A DNA stretch of 64,000 nucleotides from assembly GCF_014639255.1 (NCBI RefSeq), contig NZ_BMFV01000002.1, forward strand, positions 1 through 64,000, read 5' to 3'. The DNA comes from Pullulanibacillus pueri (GTDB lineage Bacteria; Bacillota; Bacilli; Bacillales; Sporolactobacillaceae). Below the pieces are notes generated by a model. It was not told where the DNA came from. It saw only the letters and a program-made list of their open reading frames with translations, and searched no databases. Positions 24,635-33,475 of this stretch are shown here, piece by piece. How positions within the stretch are numbered: position 1 is the first letter of the stretch; every line of letters starts with the position of its first letter. Both the position numbers and the translations under genes were made by a program.

Positions 24635-25024
24635 ATGTTCAAACGCGTATTTAAACATATTTTTATTCCTCGACGCTCGAAGTCAAATGTTCTATTTTTC
24701 CCCAAGGTAGATTACCAAAACGATATCCATGAAGCCACACGTTCAACCCGTCACTATCTCTTGGAACTTTTAAGATTACAGGGATATATAGTTGAAGAAA
24801 ATTTATTTTTAAATGAGCATTTTTTTGATATTCTTATACCAGAATACCGCTATATTATTTATTGTAGTCTAAGTGACCCTGATGATGTTATGACTAAAGT
24901 CTTTCATAAACGCCTTAAAAACATCGCGACTGCACATGGTTATCGATTATGCGTTATCTCTAAATCTCACTTCTATAAAGACCTTCACCATCTTTTAGCT
25001 TTACTCAAACTCAATCTGCATTAG
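24635..25024 (+). CDS. Hypothetical protein, 129 aa
   Basis: Begins MFKRVFKHIFIPRRSKSNVL. Not recognised. The order of a helix (HEATRSTRHYLLELLRLQGY), then FFDILIPEYRYIIYCSL, a connecting helix (VFHKRLKNIATAHGYRLCVI) and a last helix faintly recalls small PD-(D/E)xK folds, but the expected second acidic residue and lysine are not evident. The frame opens further upstream (TTG 24593) without a ribosome site; ATG 24635 is taken. It is divergent from yumB and converges on yutM across a bidirectional terminator. Confidence 0.6.
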   Translation: MFKRVFKHIFIPRRSKSNVLFFPKVDYQNDIHEATRSTRHYLLELLRLQGYIVEENLFLNEHFFDILIPEYRYIIYCSLSDPDDVMTKVFHKRLKNIATAHGYRLCVISKSHFYKDLHHLLALLKLNLH

Positions 25025-25026
25025 AA

Positions 25027-25066
25027 AAAGCTCCTCCCTTTTTGTTTCTAGAGAGGAGCTTTATAT
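25027..25066. terminator. Bidirectional terminator between the 129-aa gene and yutM
   Basis: AAAGCTCCTC/GAGGAGCTTT perfect 10-bp stem; TTTTTC follows on the minus strand, TTATAT on the plus strand. Confidence 0.8.
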
Positions 25067-25073
25067 ATTAGAA

Positions 25074-25430
25074 CTAGCAATCCTTACTTGGCGTACCTGC
25101 ATTATCCGCGGTTCTAAAGGACTGCCCACACCCACATGTCATGAGTGCATTCGGATTATCAATGGTAAAACCGCCACCCATCATGTTTTGTTTAAAATCG
25201 ATGGTGACACCATTTAAAAGCGGTGCACTGTCAGCATCTACAACGACCTTGAGACCTTCTGTTTCAAAAAACTGGTCATCCTCTTTTTGTTCGTTGTCAA
25301 ATCCCATTCCATAGGATAATCCAGAACAGCCGCCACCTTTGACACCCAAACGAAGATATAAATGATCGCCTTCTTCATTCGCCATCATTTCTTTAATACG
25401 GTGATTAGCGGATTCAGTAATAGTAATCAT
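25074..25430 (-). CDS. yutM: A-type Fe-S carrier (HesB/IscA family) YutM
   Basis: 118 aa. The three cluster-binding cysteines are present: GGGCSGLSYGMGFD near residue 35 and LMTCGCGQSF near residue 98. A-type carriers deliver Fe-S clusters from the SUF scaffold to apo-enzymes. AGGAGG lies eight bases before the ATG. The gene lies downstream of dapF as in B. subtilis, and the SUF operon is 13 kb away. Confidence 0.93.
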   Translation of the reverse strand: MITITESANHRIKEMMANEEGDHLYLRLGVKGGGCSGLSYGMGFDNEQKEDDQFFETEGLKVVVDADSAPLLNGVTIDFKQNMMGGGFTIDNPNALMTCGCGQSFRTADNAGTPSKDC

Positions 25431-25529
25431 TGATCATGCCTCCTTATTTTGTCAGCTTATCAAGAACCACCGAATAGTCCTCTGTTCTTACGTCTATTAT
25501 ATGCCATTACTATTCTTAACCTCAACCTT

Positions 25530-26399
25530 TTAAACAGCATCATAATAATAGCCTTCACAGCTTACAACTGCAGGACCTGTCATCAAGACATGGTTTGTCG
25601 CATCATCCCAAGTAATGACCAAATCACCACCAGCAAGATGAATGGTAATGGCCTCACCCTTCTTGGCTTGCTCAGTCAAGACAGCGGCAACTGCAGCCGC
25701 ACAAGCACCTGTGCCACAAGCTTGAGTAATACCTGAGCCTCTTTCCCATACACGATATTGAAACTCTTGGTTTGTTATTTTTTCAACAAAACCAACATTG
25801 ACTCCCTCTGGAAAGTAAGGATGACCGTCCGCAAGCAATGGGCCAAGTTGTTGAATCGGAGATGAAAAAATATCATCTACAAAAAAGATACCGTGAGGAT
25901 TTCCCATAGAAACACCCGTTACCCTATATTCCTCGCCTTCTAAGCTTATCGTCTCATTGATAACAGGCTGATCTTGTAGGTCCCCCGCCATTGGAATGGT
26001 GCCTCTTTCCAAGCGAGGGACTCCCATGTCAATGGTCACTTGCGATACAGCCCCTGCTTCTACAATTTCCGCCTTAACATTTCCACCTAATGTTTCAATC
26101 GTAAATGTCTTTGAAGTGACTAACCCATTGTCATAAGCATATTTGGCTACACATCGAAGGCCATTTCCGCAATTTTTAGCCTCTGAGCCATCCTTATTAA
26201 AAACGCGCATTCTAATATCAGCAACTGCGGATGGCAGAATAAGAATCATACCGTCTGAGCCAATCCCTGTATTCTGATTAGAAAGCCGAATCGCTAACTC
26301 ATTAAGCGCGGGAAGCGCCATCTCCTCACTCACGAGATCCAAATAAATGTAATTATTCCCTAATCCGTGCATCTTTGTGAATTTTATTTTTTGGTCCAT
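25530..26399 (-). CDS. dapF: Diaminopimelate epimerase
   Basis: 289 aa. Both catalytic cysteines are in place: KNCGNGLRCVAKYA (first) and TQACGTGACAAAVAA (second). The enzyme converts LL- to meso-diaminopimelate for lysine and peptidoglycan synthesis in the cytoplasm. The start is supported by GAGGTGA upstream of ATG 26399. yutM follows about 100 bases downstream on the same strand. Confidence 0.96.
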   Translation of the reverse strand: MDQKIKFTKMHGLGNNYIYLDLVSEEMALPALNELAIRLSNQNTGIGSDGMILILPSAVADIRMRVFNKDGSEAKNCGNGLRCVAKYAYDNGLVTSKTFTIETLGGNVKAEIVEAGAVSQVTIDMGVPRLERGTIPMAGDLQDQPVINETISLEGEEYRVTGVSMGNPHGIFFVDDIFSSPIQQLGPLLADGHPYFPEGVNVGFVEKITNQEFQYRVWERGSGITQACGTGACAAAVAAVLTEQAKKGEAITIHLAGGDLVITWDDATNHVLMTGPAVVSCEGYYYDAV

Positions 26400-26521
26400 C
26401 TATACTGTCACCTCAAATTAACCTATCGTCTTGTCCGCCTTACAATTAAAGGAGTCACTGTGTATTTCCTTCACTAAAATAGACCATCGGTTTCTCCGGA
26501 AGGCGAAACACGTCGTTTGCC

Positions 26522-26758
26522 CTATAAGGAGCGTAACGGTTGGTCGGACCAAATATAATCGTCATCCATGTTAACAATGACAAGTTTTTCATGACAGCAT
26601 GGCATTACCGCATGGGTCTTAAAACCCTCCTGAGCAAGTCTGATGTTTTCTTTCTTTAGAGATAAAAGGACAGAACGTTCTCCACAGAAAGGACATTCCT
26701 CTACATAAAGATCATCCATCACCCATTCGAAGGGCCAAGAATGCGAAAACTCGTACAT
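26522..26758 (-). CDS. Small zinc-ribbon-like protein, 78 aa
   Basis: Begins MYEFSHSWPFEWVMDDLYVE. Contains CPFCGERS (C-x-x-C) and later MPCCHEKL (two adjacent Cys plus His), a probable metal site, and ends YIWSDQPLRSL. Not recognised as a named family. GGAGG lies six bases before ATG 26758; the ATG two codons upstream overlaps the ribosome site. Same strand as dapF and yuzB. Confidence 0.7.
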   Translation of the reverse strand: MYEFSHSWPFEWVMDDLYVEECPFCGERSVLLSLKKENIRLAQEGFKTHAVMPCCHEKLVIVNMDDDYIWSDQPLRSL

Positions 26759-26866
26759 GATCATCCTCCATATTTTTTAATGGCTTTTCAAAAGGATACT
26801 TAAAACACCGCTCATTCCACGCGGTGTTATAGATAATCGCTTTTGTAATGTTATCTTTTTATATAA

Positions 26867-27103
26867 TTAAAACATTGGATTTTCCTCTAAAAATTGATAC
26901 ACATTCTTTACGAGCTCCTCTGCTGTTTCTCCCGTCACAAACTCCCCATTAACGAGAGCATAAGGTCCCTCATAGCAAAGATCGCAATAATCGAGACAAG
27001 TATACTCTATCACATCGAGATTGGCATCTTCTTCTAGAATGGCAAACGCCTTTTGTGAGTCAGCAGCTAGGTTGCTCATACAAAACTCAATAATTGGATT
27101 CAT
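26867..27103 (-). CDS. yuzB: YuzB (DUF1450) protein
   Basis: 78 aa, exactly the length of B. subtilis YuzB, with its recognisable start [13 protein letters not shown] and end [11 protein letters not shown]. Cysteines at EFCMS and CLDYCDLC suggest a metal or Fe-S site, and the fold is thioredoxin-like, similar to 2Fe-2S ferredoxins; function unknown. GAGGTG lies six bases before ATG 27103. Confidence 0.9.
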   Translation of the reverse strand: MNPIIEFCMSNLAADSQKAFAILEEDANLDVIEYTCLDYCDLCYEGPYALVNGEFVTGETAEELVKNVYQFLEENPMF

Positions 27104-27213
27104 AAGACTCACCTCTTATCAAGTCTATAGTACTCACATCCTATGAGCTCGTCAACTTTTGTGACTTTGTGACATTAATAGGTATTCTCTAAAATAGTCA
27201 CATTTTATCATTA

Positions 27214-27525
27214 TTATTCTGCTTTAGCGACACCCTGCTCCGATAAAAATTGAAAAATGGTTTTTAGCCGTGGATCCCCTTCAGCAATAACTTGCCCGGA
27301 AGCAACTACTAAAGGATAAAAATATTCATCTTTTAATATTTTTTCAGTAAAATAATGATCCTCTTCAGTTAGAGGGTGATAGATATCGACATACTGAACC
27401 TCAATAGGCGCATTTGGAAACTTACGCTTAATGGCCGCATCTAACCATTCCATGGTCTCTATAGATGAAGGTGAGTGTATACAACTTGGACAAGGTACAT
27501 CGGCACCATAAACGGTTAATCGCAT
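27214..27525 (-). CDS. yuzD: YuzD (DUF1462) thioredoxin-fold protein
   Basis: 103 aa. Begins MRLTVYGADVPCPSCIHSPS, a strand followed by a CPSC pair at the position of a thioredoxin active site, then SIETMEWLDAAIKRKF and QYVDIYHP, as in B. subtilis YuzD. A thiol-disulfide or cluster-related role is inferred from fold and context near yutI and yutM. The start ATG 27525 follows GGGGAG. Confidence 0.85.
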   Translation of the reverse strand: MRLTVYGADVPCPSCIHSPSSIETMEWLDAAIKRKFPNAPIEVQYVDIYHPLTEEDHYFTEKILKDEYFYPLVVASGQVIAEGDPRLKTIFQFLSEQGVAKAE

Positions 27526-27639
27526 CTTTATCTCCCCTTTTATTTCCATAATACGTTTTAATACTCATAAAGTACGACCCTTATCTAAAAGGACGCTACG
27601 TTTCACACAATCATGAATTTTCTGAGTTGAAGGATACTG

Positions 27640-27945
27640 CGACGTAACGGATTGGTGGATTTCCGCTCCAGGGCGCTCGCTTTCCATGGGCACGGCCTCA
27701 GCTAACTTGGGAATGGATGATTTATGTTCTCAAGTCTTTAAGCCACAAAGCCCCTCTTCCTGCGTCTACGAGTATTGCTCCGTCGTCAGCTTCCTCGGAA
27801 CAACTCGAAGTGTATTTGTGAAGTAACGCTCGTTGCTGTTCCCGTAGGACTCTAGTTTAGGCATCCGTGAGTCAGCGACGCTGAGGAACACACAATGTTT
27901 AAGTGTTTCGAATCTCGCGCCTTACGCTCCAATTCACTTGCGTGC
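27640..27945 (-). repeat. Mosaic intergenic element, copy 4 (reverse orientation)
   Basis: On the minus strand: GGAGCGTAAGGCGCGAGATT, CCTCAGCGTCGCTGACTCAC, GGATGCCTAAACTAGAGTCC, GACGACGGAGCAATACTCG, later AGTTAGCTGAGGCCGTGCCC and GGAAAGCGAGCGCCCTGGAG. This joins the core of copies 3 and 5 to the second module of copy 1. It fills most of the 806-bp divergent gap between yuzD and yutI; 27950-28290 shows nothing else I recognise. Confidence 0.65.
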
Positions 27946-28331
27946 TGCGATGCTTTTTGTTAGTTAACTGCCTCTTTTGTGAATCCAACGCTTCTTATGT
28001 GCAGGTGCAGTACTCATTTGTTAAAATGATAAGCGGTTGGCTTATTGTTATACACCAAACTAGCGGACTGGATTTCCAGAGCGCAGATTAAGACACCCAA
28101 CCACTTTCTCATGTGATGTCGCAGTCTAAATCAATAACAACACATGCTGCGAATCGCGTCTAAATAAAAATGAAAATCTTTATCAATTAGGAGTTGCTCA
28201 TTTTTCTATTTCATTTTACAATAGAAGGGTGACATAATAAAATCACTATATCACGTTTAGTATGAAGAATCAGCAATATAGATTTTTTTTCTATAACCTT
28301 TTATAATGAAAGTTGAAAGGGGTCGTCTTTA

Positions 28332-28556
28332 ATGGAACAACAAGTACAAGAAGTCCTCGAAAAGCTTCGTCCGTTTCTACTCAGAGATGGCGGAGATGTA
28401 GAGCTTGTTAATGTAGATGATGAAGGGGTCGTTCGTGTCCGTTTGATGGGTGCTTGCGGAAGCTGCCCAAGTTCAACGATCACTTTAAAAGCAGGGATTG
28501 AACGTGCCCTACTTGAAGAAGTCCCAGGATTCACTGAACTTGAACAAGTCTTTTAA
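28332..28556 (+). CDS. yutI: NifU-like Fe-S protein YutI
   Basis: 74 aa, a stand-alone NifU C-terminal domain. [20 protein letters not shown] and [20 protein letters not shown] are the family signatures; the C-x-x-C binds or transfers a 4Fe-4S cluster. AAAGGGG lies upstream of the ATG, and TATAAT at 28302-28307 may be its -10. Works with SufBCDSU and YutM in cluster delivery. Confidence 0.95.
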   Translation: MEQQVQEVLEKLRPFLLRDGGDVELVNVDDEGVVRVRLMGACGSCPSSTITLKAGIERALLEEVPGFTELEQVF

Positions 28557-28565
28557 AAGACTGTT

Positions 28566-28604
28566 GTAAAAACCGCTTAGCCTTATGGGTTAAGCGGTTT
28601 TTAC
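28566..28604. terminator. Bidirectional terminator after yutI
   Basis: GTAAAAACCGCTTA/TAAGCGGTTTTTAC perfect 14-bp stem, symmetrical, between yutI (+) and the hydroxyacid dehydrogenase gene (-). Confidence 0.9.
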
Positions 28605-28606
28605 TT

Positions 28607-29581
28607 TTACCTAGAGGTTTCAATAGGTGTGATCGGCTTTTCCCCCGCTAAAGTCCGCATCAAATTTTTACAACAAAGGGAAATCATCTGTTTTCTTGTT
28701 TCGACACTGGCACTCCCAATGTGAGGGAGAGCAACCACTTGTTCCAATGTTAACAAGGGATGCTCCTTAGGGATCGGTTCCTGTGAAAACACATCAAGTC
28801 CCGCACCGGCAATCTCTCCCTCCAAAAGCGCTTGATACAAAGCGTCCTCGTCAACGGTTGCCCCTCTTCCTGCATTAATAAAAAGGGCTGTCTTTTTCAT
28901 TTTAGTAAAGGCGTTTTGATTAAATAGCCCTTTTGTTGTTTCAGTATATGGAATTAAATTCACTACAAAATCAGCGGTTTCTAACAAAGACTCAAATCCG
29001 CAAAAACGAGCCCCTAACTCGGACTCAGCTTCAACATTTCTCCGGCGATTATGGTAGATAACATTCATAGCAAATCCTTGAGCTCGACGGGCAACGGCAG
29101 TCCCAATTCTCCCCATTCCAACAATCCCTATTGTCTTATGATGGATATCGGCTCCTGCCATTAAAAACGGTCCCCATTCTTGCCATTTCCCTTGTTTTAA
29201 ATAATCATTCGCCTCTATAAGTCGGCGACCACTAGCCATTAAGAGTGCAAAAACAAGATCCGCTGTTGTCTCCGTTAACACGTCTGGGGTATTACAGGGG
29301 ATCACATGATGTAATCGGCATGCTTCTAAATCAATATTATCATAGCCCACTGCTAAATTAGCGACACACTTCAATTGGGGGGCCTGAGCGAGCAGTGTTT
29401 CATCCACTCGATCGGAAAGCATGGTCAATAAGCCATGAGATGTTTGCACTTCTTGTAGTAATACCTCTCTGGGTACGGGCTTATATTCTTCTGACCACAT
29501 TTTTACTTCTGCCACTTGTTGTAACGGTTTTATGCATTTTTCTGGAAGTCTTCGTGTAATAAATACTTTTGGTATGGCCAT
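28607..29581 (-). CDS. D-2-hydroxyacid dehydrogenase (glyoxylate/hydroxypyruvate reductase type)
   Basis: 324 aa. NAD(P)-binding loop TIGIVGMGRIGTAVARRAQG near residue 150; catalytic Arg in INAGRGATVDEDALYQAL region, Glu in QEPIPKEHPLL and His in VALPHIGSASVETR. It reduces a 2-oxoacid such as glyoxylate or hydroxypyruvate to the D-hydroxyacid; the exact substrate is not certain. The start ATG 29581 is five bases after GGAGG, four codons inside the longest frame. Confidence 0.9.
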   Translation of the reverse strand: MAIPKVFITRRLPEKCIKPLQQVAEVKMWSEEYKPVPREVLLQEVQTSHGLLTMLSDRVDETLLAQAPQLKCVANLAVGYDNIDLEACRLHHVIPCNTPDVLTETTADLVFALLMASGRRLIEANDYLKQGKWQEWGPFLMAGADIHHKTIGIVGMGRIGTAVARRAQGFAMNVIYHNRRRNVEAESELGARFCGFESLLETADFVVNLIPYTETTKGLFNQNAFTKMKKTALFINAGRGATVDEDALYQALLEGEIAGAGLDVFSQEPIPKEHPLLTLEQVVALPHIGSASVETRKQMISLCCKNLMRTLAGEKPITPIETSR

Positions 29582-29602
29582 GGGTTCCTCCATTCGTTGG
29601 CT

Positions 29603-30565
29603 TTAACTCAACCACTGGATTTTAGGCAGTGTCTTCATATACACCTCAGAAAATTGCGATAGGATCTCTTCCTCTAACGCCGCATTAGCTGACAACTTCT
29701 GCACTTGATCTAAAGAAACCCGTGCTAAAGTTTTATCCTGGACGAACACTTGATCTACAAAGTCAAAAAAGGTCACAGGAAAGAGGAGGCGACTATATAT
29801 GAGACCATAGTCAGAGGATTGAAGCGAATGGACCTCGTTATAATCGTTGATGAAAGCTGTCACTTCTTTAAAATCAGCATTCCCTTCATGTATTTGGGAA
29901 CGCATCCACTCAGCAATATCACGCCCCGGGTGATCGATCACCCATTCCGGACTATAGGCTAGTTTTTCTAACCGAGCATCTAATCTATGGTGACAAATGG
30001 TCGGAGGTGACCCTATCCAAAAATCCATCATAAAATCAGTCATATATTGAATCGCGTTCTCTGCCCTTCCTATAAAATAGGGATACACAGAAAGAAAACG
30101 CCGTTCAAACTCAGTGTGCGTTTCTTTTTGCAAGGTGTCAAGATAATATTGTTTGACCTGATCCGTACGGGCAATCCAAAATTCAGCCCAACGATAGTAA
30201 GGGGTAAGTTCAGCTCTCTTAAAAGAAAAGGCCTGCGCATTTCTATGAAAGTGTGCGAGCACTCTACCTGATTCGCCACTCTTTTTTTCTGCTTTAACAA
30301 AAAAGGCGACAATTCCCCGTCCTTGCTCTTCATCCCCTTCCGTCACCCACTCACCATTTTTATTTTTTATAGGGATAGGGACATCAAGAGCTTCACTCTC
30401 CATAAGCCATTGACACATTTGGGCTAATTCTTCTATATCTTGATGCATGATATTTTCTAAAGGAATGAGGATAATATACCCTCCATCCACAGCAAACCAT
30501 TGCTTTCCGTCCTGCTCACCAATAAAATGGGCTGAAATCCGGTAGTCTTGACTCACTCGATTCAT
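29603..30565 (-). CDS. yutH: Spore coat-associated protein YutH
   Basis: 320 aa, kinase-like (CotS family) fold. The N-terminal part has YIILIPLENIMHQDIEELAQ, the middle LAHFHRNAQAFSFKRAELTP, and PPTICHHRLDARLEKLAYSP replaces the usual catalytic HGD. The length and gene order (yutH beside yutG) fit B. subtilis YutH, a coat protein made in the mother cell. GGAG lies upstream of the ATG. The 22-bp gap to the following dehydrogenase suggests a shared transcript. Confidence 0.85.
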   Translation of the reverse strand: MNRVSQDYRISAHFIGEQDGKQWFAVDGGYIILIPLENIMHQDIEELAQMCQWLMESEALDVPIPIKNKNGEWVTEGDEEQGRGIVAFFVKAEKKSGESGRVLAHFHRNAQAFSFKRAELTPYYRWAEFWIARTDQVKQYYLDTLQKETHTEFERRFLSVYPYFIGRAENAIQYMTDFMMDFWIGSPPTICHHRLDARLEKLAYSPEWVIDHPGRDIAEWMRSQIHEGNADFKEVTAFINDYNEVHSLQSSDYGLIYSRLLFPVTFFDFVDQVFVQDKTLARVSLDQVQKLSANAALEEEILSQFSEVYMKTLPKIQWLS

Positions 30566-30686
30566 TTTTTCAACTCCACTCCGTTTGCCTATTGTATTTT
30601 ATAGTATGACAAAGAACGAAGGACCATGAATCTCTGCATAAACCACAGAAAACACGCGCAACATAAAATGAGGATGGTGATTTTTA

Positions 30687-31172
30687 ATGGCGGATATTAT
30701 AGAAACAACCGCACTCCAATGGCTAAAGGAAAGAGGCGTTGAACTCAAGGCTATTTCAGAGCTTGTTTACTTTTTACAAAAAGACTATCATGAGAATCTG
30801 ACTCATGATGAATGCTTAGAGAATGTTAAAGCGGTCTTAACTAAGCGAGAGGTTCAAAATGCAATTCTTACCGGTATCCAATTAGATCGCTTAACAGAAA
30901 AAGGACTCATTGAAGAGCCCCTTTTAGACATGCTAAAACGTGATGAAGGATTGTACGGTGTCGATGAAATTATTGCCTTCTCTGTAGTCAATGTCTATGG
31001 ATCCATTGGTTTTACCAATTATGGTTATGTCGACAAACTTAAACCAGGGATCCTTAAACGCCTGAACGATAAAAGTACGGGTGAATGTCATACCTTTCTT
31101 GATGACATTGTTGGAGCGATAGCCGCCGCTGCTTCTAGTCGATTAGCACATAGTGCAGGGAGTCAAAAATAA
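30687..31172 (+). CDS. yutG: PgpA/YutG family phosphatase
   Basis: 161 aa. DEIIAFSVVNVYGSIGFTNY and LKRLNDKSTGECHTFLDDIV-GAIAAA carry the phosphatidylglycerophosphatase A family motifs (the final D-D-I-x-G-A). In related bacteria PgpA dephosphorylates phosphatidylglycerol phosphate in membrane lipid synthesis; in Bacillus YutG this activity is inferred. Divergent from yutH, convergent with yutF with 7 bases between stops. Confidence 0.88.
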   Translation: MADIIETTALQWLKERGVELKAISELVYFLQKDYHENLTHDECLENVKAVLTKREVQNAILTGIQLDRLTEKGLIEEPLLDMLKRDEGLYGVDEIIAFSVVNVYGSIGFTNYGYVDKLKPGILKRLNDKSTGECHTFLDDIVGAIAAAASSRLAHSAGSQK

Positions 31173-31179
31173 ACCTCGT

Positions 31180-31944
31180 CTATAACTCCCAATCTTGAAG
31201 AGAGTGGACTGTATAGGTAGGCTGTTCTTCAAATGAGAGCAAATCACGCTCTTGAGTTACTCCAGTGTAGACAAGTAAGGTATCAACATGCGCATGAATG
31301 CCAGCAAGAATATCGGTATAATAGTTGTCACCAACCATGATCACATCTTTACGATCGAGTTCAATCCGTTGTAGCGCCTGCTCAACAATTTCTCCACTGG
31401 GCTTCCCAATAATAATAGGTTTGACCCCTGTAGAGGTTTCTACCACTGCACTCCAGGCCCCATTGCCTGGCATTAAGCCACGCTCCGTTGGCAAAGAAAC
31501 ATCAGGGTTCGTCGAAATAAAAGTCGCTCCGGATCGAACAGCTAATGTTGCTTTTGCCAATTTCTCATAATTAATCTGTCTGTCCAAGCCAATAACAACG
31601 ACTTCAGGATGATCTTCATCATAACGCAACTCCGCTTCTTTAATGGCTGAAGCTAAGCCCACTTCACCCGTGAAATAAACAGACTTTCCTGGGAGATGTG
31701 TTTGAATATACCCTACCGTTGCCATGCTTGTCGTTAAGACATCCTCAGGACTCGCCTCAATGCCAAAACTACATAATGTTTGGGCAACCTGCTCTTTTGT
31801 CTTCGTTGAGTTATTGGTGACAAAAAGGTATTTAAGGCCAGCCTTTTTTAAACGTTTTATAAAGTCAACAGCCTCTTCAATCACTTGCGTCCCTCTGTAC
31901 ATCGTCCCATCTAAATCAATAAGATAACCCTTGTAGTGTTTCAT
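31180..31944 (-). CDS. yutF: NagD-type HAD phosphatase YutF
   Basis: 254 aa. HAD motif I KGYLIDLDGTMYRG at the start (nucleophile Asp), motif II LFVTNNSTKTKEQ, and the C-terminal IIGKPSGEIVEQALQ and IMVGDNYYTDILAG. Type IIA cap domain in the middle. Hydrolyses small phosphate esters such as nucleotide monophosphates. AGGAGG lies 11 bases before ATG 31944; the frame upstream has no ribosome site. Confidence 0.93.
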   Translation of the reverse strand: MKHYKGYLIDLDGTMYRGTQVIEEAVDFIKRLKKAGLKYLFVTNNSTKTKEQVAQTLCSFGIEASPEDVLTTSMATVGYIQTHLPGKSVYFTGEVGLASAIKEAELRYDEDHPEVVVIGLDRQINYEKLAKATLAVRSGATFISTNPDVSLPTERGLMPGNGAWSAVVETSTGVKPIIIGKPSGEIVEQALQRIELDRKDVIMVGDNYYTDILAGIHAHVDTLLVYTGVTQERDLLSFEEQPTYTVHSLQDWEL

Positions 31945-32037
31945 TATTACTATATCCTCCTGCCTACGACTATGATCCTTAAATATTCTCTTCGATTGTT
32001 GTGTCAATTAAAAGACTCAATAAAACACATCGATTAA

Positions 32038-32066
32038 AAGAAAAAACCGCCAGATTCGACGGTAAC
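32038..32066 (-). terminator. Terminator after yutE
   Basis: ACCGTC/GGCGGT stem (one G-T) with GAATCT loop, then TTTTTTC on the minus strand. Confidence 0.75.
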
Positions 32067-32094
32067 CTTCTCATAAATTTCATCATTAATACCA

Positions 32095-32553
32095 TTAATC
32101 CGTTTCGTTTTCAGGTTTAAAAGCAGAAACCGGCCCAAGTTCTTGTTGCAAAAATTGCCGGACTTGATGAGGGAAATGCGACCAGGCCTCTAAGTGGGTC
32201 TCCATTAACGTCAAGAGAGCGGCTATATCCACCTGATCATAGTATTGCACCAAACCTTTTCGCTGTTGCACGAGTAATTTAAAAGCCTCATGATTACCCT
32301 TAGGCACAACCTTTTCATCAACGAGGATATCCACAATATCCTCATAACTTCCAGGATCTCTCATAATAAAACCATCAATCACTTGATTCCCAATATCTAA
32401 AAATGATTCTATCGTCACATGGATGAGTCGTTCCAATGCTAATTGCTCCAGCTTCGAATCCCATGATTTCTTTGTCTTCAAAAGTTCAAACTGCTCTGTC
32501 ATGTAGGTTAAAATACTTTCAATTCTTTGCCTGTCCACAAAATACAACGTCAT
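32095..32553 (-). CDS. yutE: YutE (DUF86/HepT-like) protein
   Basis: 152 aa. LALERLIHVTIESFLDIGNQ and DGFIMRDPGSYEDIVDILVD match YutE closely, as does the end QELGPVSAFK. DUF86 includes HepT nucleases, whose RxxxxHxY motif is here RKGLVQYYD with Gln for His, so nuclease activity is unlikely. No MNT nucleotidyltransferase partner is adjacent. AAGGGG lies upstream of the ATG. Confidence 0.9.
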   Translation of the reverse strand: MTLYFVDRQRIESILTYMTEQFELLKTKKSWDSKLEQLALERLIHVTIESFLDIGNQVIDGFIMRDPGSYEDIVDILVDEKVVPKGNHEAFKLLVQQRKGLVQYYDQVDIAALLTLMETHLEAWSHFPHQVRQFLQQELGPVSAFKPENETD

Positions 32554-32636
32554 GCATCCCCTTAACTTAATCTCATATTCATGTGTCTTTTGGACAATAT
32601 AAACCTGTACCCCAATAAAAGAGGTGGGTGAAAAGA

Positions 32637-32933
32637 GTGAAAAAGGAAAAAGAAGAAAAAAAATATACAGATTTCGCCAATGTTGAAGATCAGAGAAAAC
32701 TCCTTGCTACGGAAGAATTCCCTGAAGGGTCCTTTGGAACCCCTAGAAATAGTGACACACCCGTAGAGAATAAGGAGACGCCTTGGGAAGAAGGGCAACA
32801 ATTCACCTCCGGCTTTACCTATGAAAACCGTACACTTCACCAAGGTCTCCCACGCCAATTTCCTGGAGCCCATCCTCCTCATGACAATCCTGACGATGAC
32901 AAAGAACCCCCTTACGAAGACTATAATGCCTAA
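32637..32933 (+). CDS. Acidic protein resembling DUF3905
   Basis: 98 aa, highly charged, no hydrophobic segment, ending FPGAHPPHDNPDDDKEPPYE. The LPRQFPGAHPPHDNPDDD part resembles the DUF3905 family of spore-formers (low certainty). The first GTG (32628) overlaps AGAGGTGG; the second, at 32637, is eight bases after it and is chosen. Probably unstructured; role unknown. A terminator-like hairpin follows. Confidence 0.6.
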   Translation: MKKEKEEKKYTDFANVEDQRKLLATEEFPEGSFGTPRNSDTPVENKETPWEEGQQFTSGFTYENRTLHQGLPRQFPGAHPPHDNPDDDKEPPYEDYNA

Positions 32934-32952
32934 TGTAGTTAAACTAATCCAC

Positions 32953-32980
32953 GGCCCCCGCGTCTCATGGGGGCTCTTCT
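32953..32980 (+). terminator. Terminator-like hairpin
   Basis: GCCCCC/GGGGGC stem with 9-nt loop and TCTTCTC exit, 20 bases after the stop of the DUF3905-like gene. Confidence 0.5.
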
Positions 32981-33045
32981 CATCTTCACAAAGCCTCAAG
33001 CTGTCGCCGCGTCATTTTTTAAATTCCCTTTATGTATAGTCTCTC

Positions 33046-33345
33046 TTATACAGAAGTCCTTATTTTTTTTAAAACAAAATAGGCACAACCGAAATTACAG
33101 TATTCAATAATATAATCTGTAAGCGTACTGATTTTCGTATCAAAGGTTGCCTTTTGATTACGGTCATCATAAAAGCCACGAAGTCTAAGCTGTTCATATC
33201 CCCAATCGCCTACGATATAATCGTATTTGCTAAGAATTTCACTGTATCTCTTCATAAAGGCTTCTTCATTCCAACCTTGTTGATAATCCTCTATAAGCTC
33301 ATATTCAACATCATTTATTTTGATAGGCCTCTTATATTCAAGCAT
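33046..33345 (-). CDS. yutD: YutD family protein
   Basis: 99 aa. YELIEDYQQGWNEEAFMKRY, DYIVGDWGYEQLRLRGFYDD and ATFDTKISTLTDYIIEYCNF are the YutD signature (YutD-like superfamily), followed by GCAYFVLKKI. Widespread in Firmicutes; function unknown. GGAGGG lies seven bases before ATG 33345, which is preferred to the frame opening at 33387. Confidence 0.93.
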   Translation of the reverse strand: MLEYKRPIKINDVEYELIEDYQQGWNEEAFMKRYSEILSKYDYIVGDWGYEQLRLRGFYDDRNQKATFDTKISTLTDYIIEYCNFGCAYFVLKKIRTSV

Positions 33346-33475
33346 TAGACTTCCCTCCATCGCCATCATACCATAAGAAACAAACAACTCACAACATTAG
33401 TATCCATCACTTTCCAAGCAATTTCTTATATAAATGAGACATCCTATACCTAAGAGCATACGAGGAGGACTTTTT

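Noticed and set aside
27903-28091. Plus-strand ORF of 62 aa upstream of yutI
   Set aside because: Begins in the repeat copy and has no ribosome site or recognisable sequence.
32562-32999. Minus-strand ORF of 145 aa opposite the DUF3905-like gene
   Set aside because: Low-complexity Phe runs mirror the Lys/Glu codons of the + strand gene, and it lacks a ribosome site.
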